A program made the translations under genes and the position numbers. Of a DNA stretch of 13,325 nt, positions 13,257 through 13,325 are shown piece after piece. The stretch is from Opitutia bacterium UBA6410. GTDB lineage: Bacteria; Verrucomicrobiota; Verrucomicrobiia; Opitutales; Intestinicryptomonadaceae. The stretch covers positions 1-13,325 of the forward strand of contig DJPO01000039.1 in the NCBI GenBank assembly GCA_002437405.1. The letters run 5' to 3'. The notes beneath the pieces were generated by a model. That model saw nothing but the letters and a program-made list of their open reading frames with translations. It did not search any database and was not told the DNA's origin. Numbering within the stretch: the first letter of the stretch is position 1; each line of letters begins with the position of its first letter.

Positions 13257-13272
13257 GGGTAGAATAAAAAAA

Positions 13273-13308
13273 CAAAGGATTCGGAACAACCGAATCCTTT
13301 GTTTTTTT
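13273..13308. terminator. Strong bidirectional intrinsic terminator
   Basis: CAAAGGATTCGG (13273-13284) pairs perfectly with CCGAATCCTTTG (13290-13301) around AACAA, with seven T after it on the + strand and seven A before it, giving a T-run on the reverse strand too. No gene in the window ends just before it on the + strand; it probably serves a reverse-strand gene beyond the window edge or a small RNA starting within 13122-13270. Confidence 0.85.
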
Positions 13309-13325
13309 GGGGATAGGCGAATTGG

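Larger units (their letters stand above)
12661..13325. other. Gene-free stretch downstream of the tRNAs
   Basis: Apart from the three repeats and the terminators I see no gene here. Frames stay open through the repeats in both directions, but their translations merely repeat the element (for example ANLRKG). Bases 12819-12872 separate copies A and B and may be a decayed fragment. Bases 13122-13231 are of average composition with no tRNA or protein signature. Confidence 0.6.

Overview
The window looks like an ordinary chromosomal stretch of a GC-rich bacterium (about 62-63% G+C in lines I counted by hand). It carries housekeeping and transport genes, a small phage-derived cassette, an iron-uptake operon, a two-gene acyltransferase-like pair, two tRNA genes and a block of structured repeats. 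The protein set and the weak or absent Shine-Dalgarno sequences before many genes suggest Verrucomicrobiota or a relative. That is an impression from protein style, not a placement supported by a marker gene.

Layout. 53-2734 (+): a YbdG-type mechanosensitive channel, then a split ThrE-type exporter (YjjP-like and YjjB-like) whose reading frames overlap by four bases. A bidirectional terminator separates these from ilvN (-), the acetolactate synthase regulatory subunit, which has no catalytic subunit beside it. A short unrecognised lipoprotein gene (+) diverges from ilvN. 3888-6823 (-): three tightly packed genes with phage character, in transcription order a tail-fibre-like protein with a LamG-like domain, a 73-residue protein and a three-helix holin-like protein. 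No capsid, integrase or lysin gene is near them. 6887-7948 (-): a two-domain RidA-fold protein resembling chorismatases.

8084-10920 (-) is a ferrous-iron operon: a DtxR-type regulator fused to a FeoA-like domain, then feoB, ending in a clear intrinsic terminator. Its promoter has a perfect TTGACA box and a 9+2+9 inverted repeat over the -10 region, a good candidate autoregulatory operator. Upstream on the same strand are a DUF2156 protein and a GNAT acetyltransferase with a four-base overlap and no visible terminator before the iron operon.

12434-13325 holds tRNA-Arg(TCT) and tRNA-Ala(CGC), then three copies of a roughly 110-150 base hairpin-rich repeat. In the first copy one hairpin has a perfect stem followed by a T-run and so appears to act as the terminator of the tRNA transcript. 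The window ends with a strong 12-bp terminator hairpin that cannot be assigned to a gene inside the window.

Most interesting: the metal site of the regulator (MntR-like Asp plus DtxR-like Cys/Glu/His, with an added four-Cys segment) together with its palindromic operator; the isolated tail-fibre/holin cassette, whose receptor-binding part has a distinct base composition; and the repeat-borne tRNA terminator.
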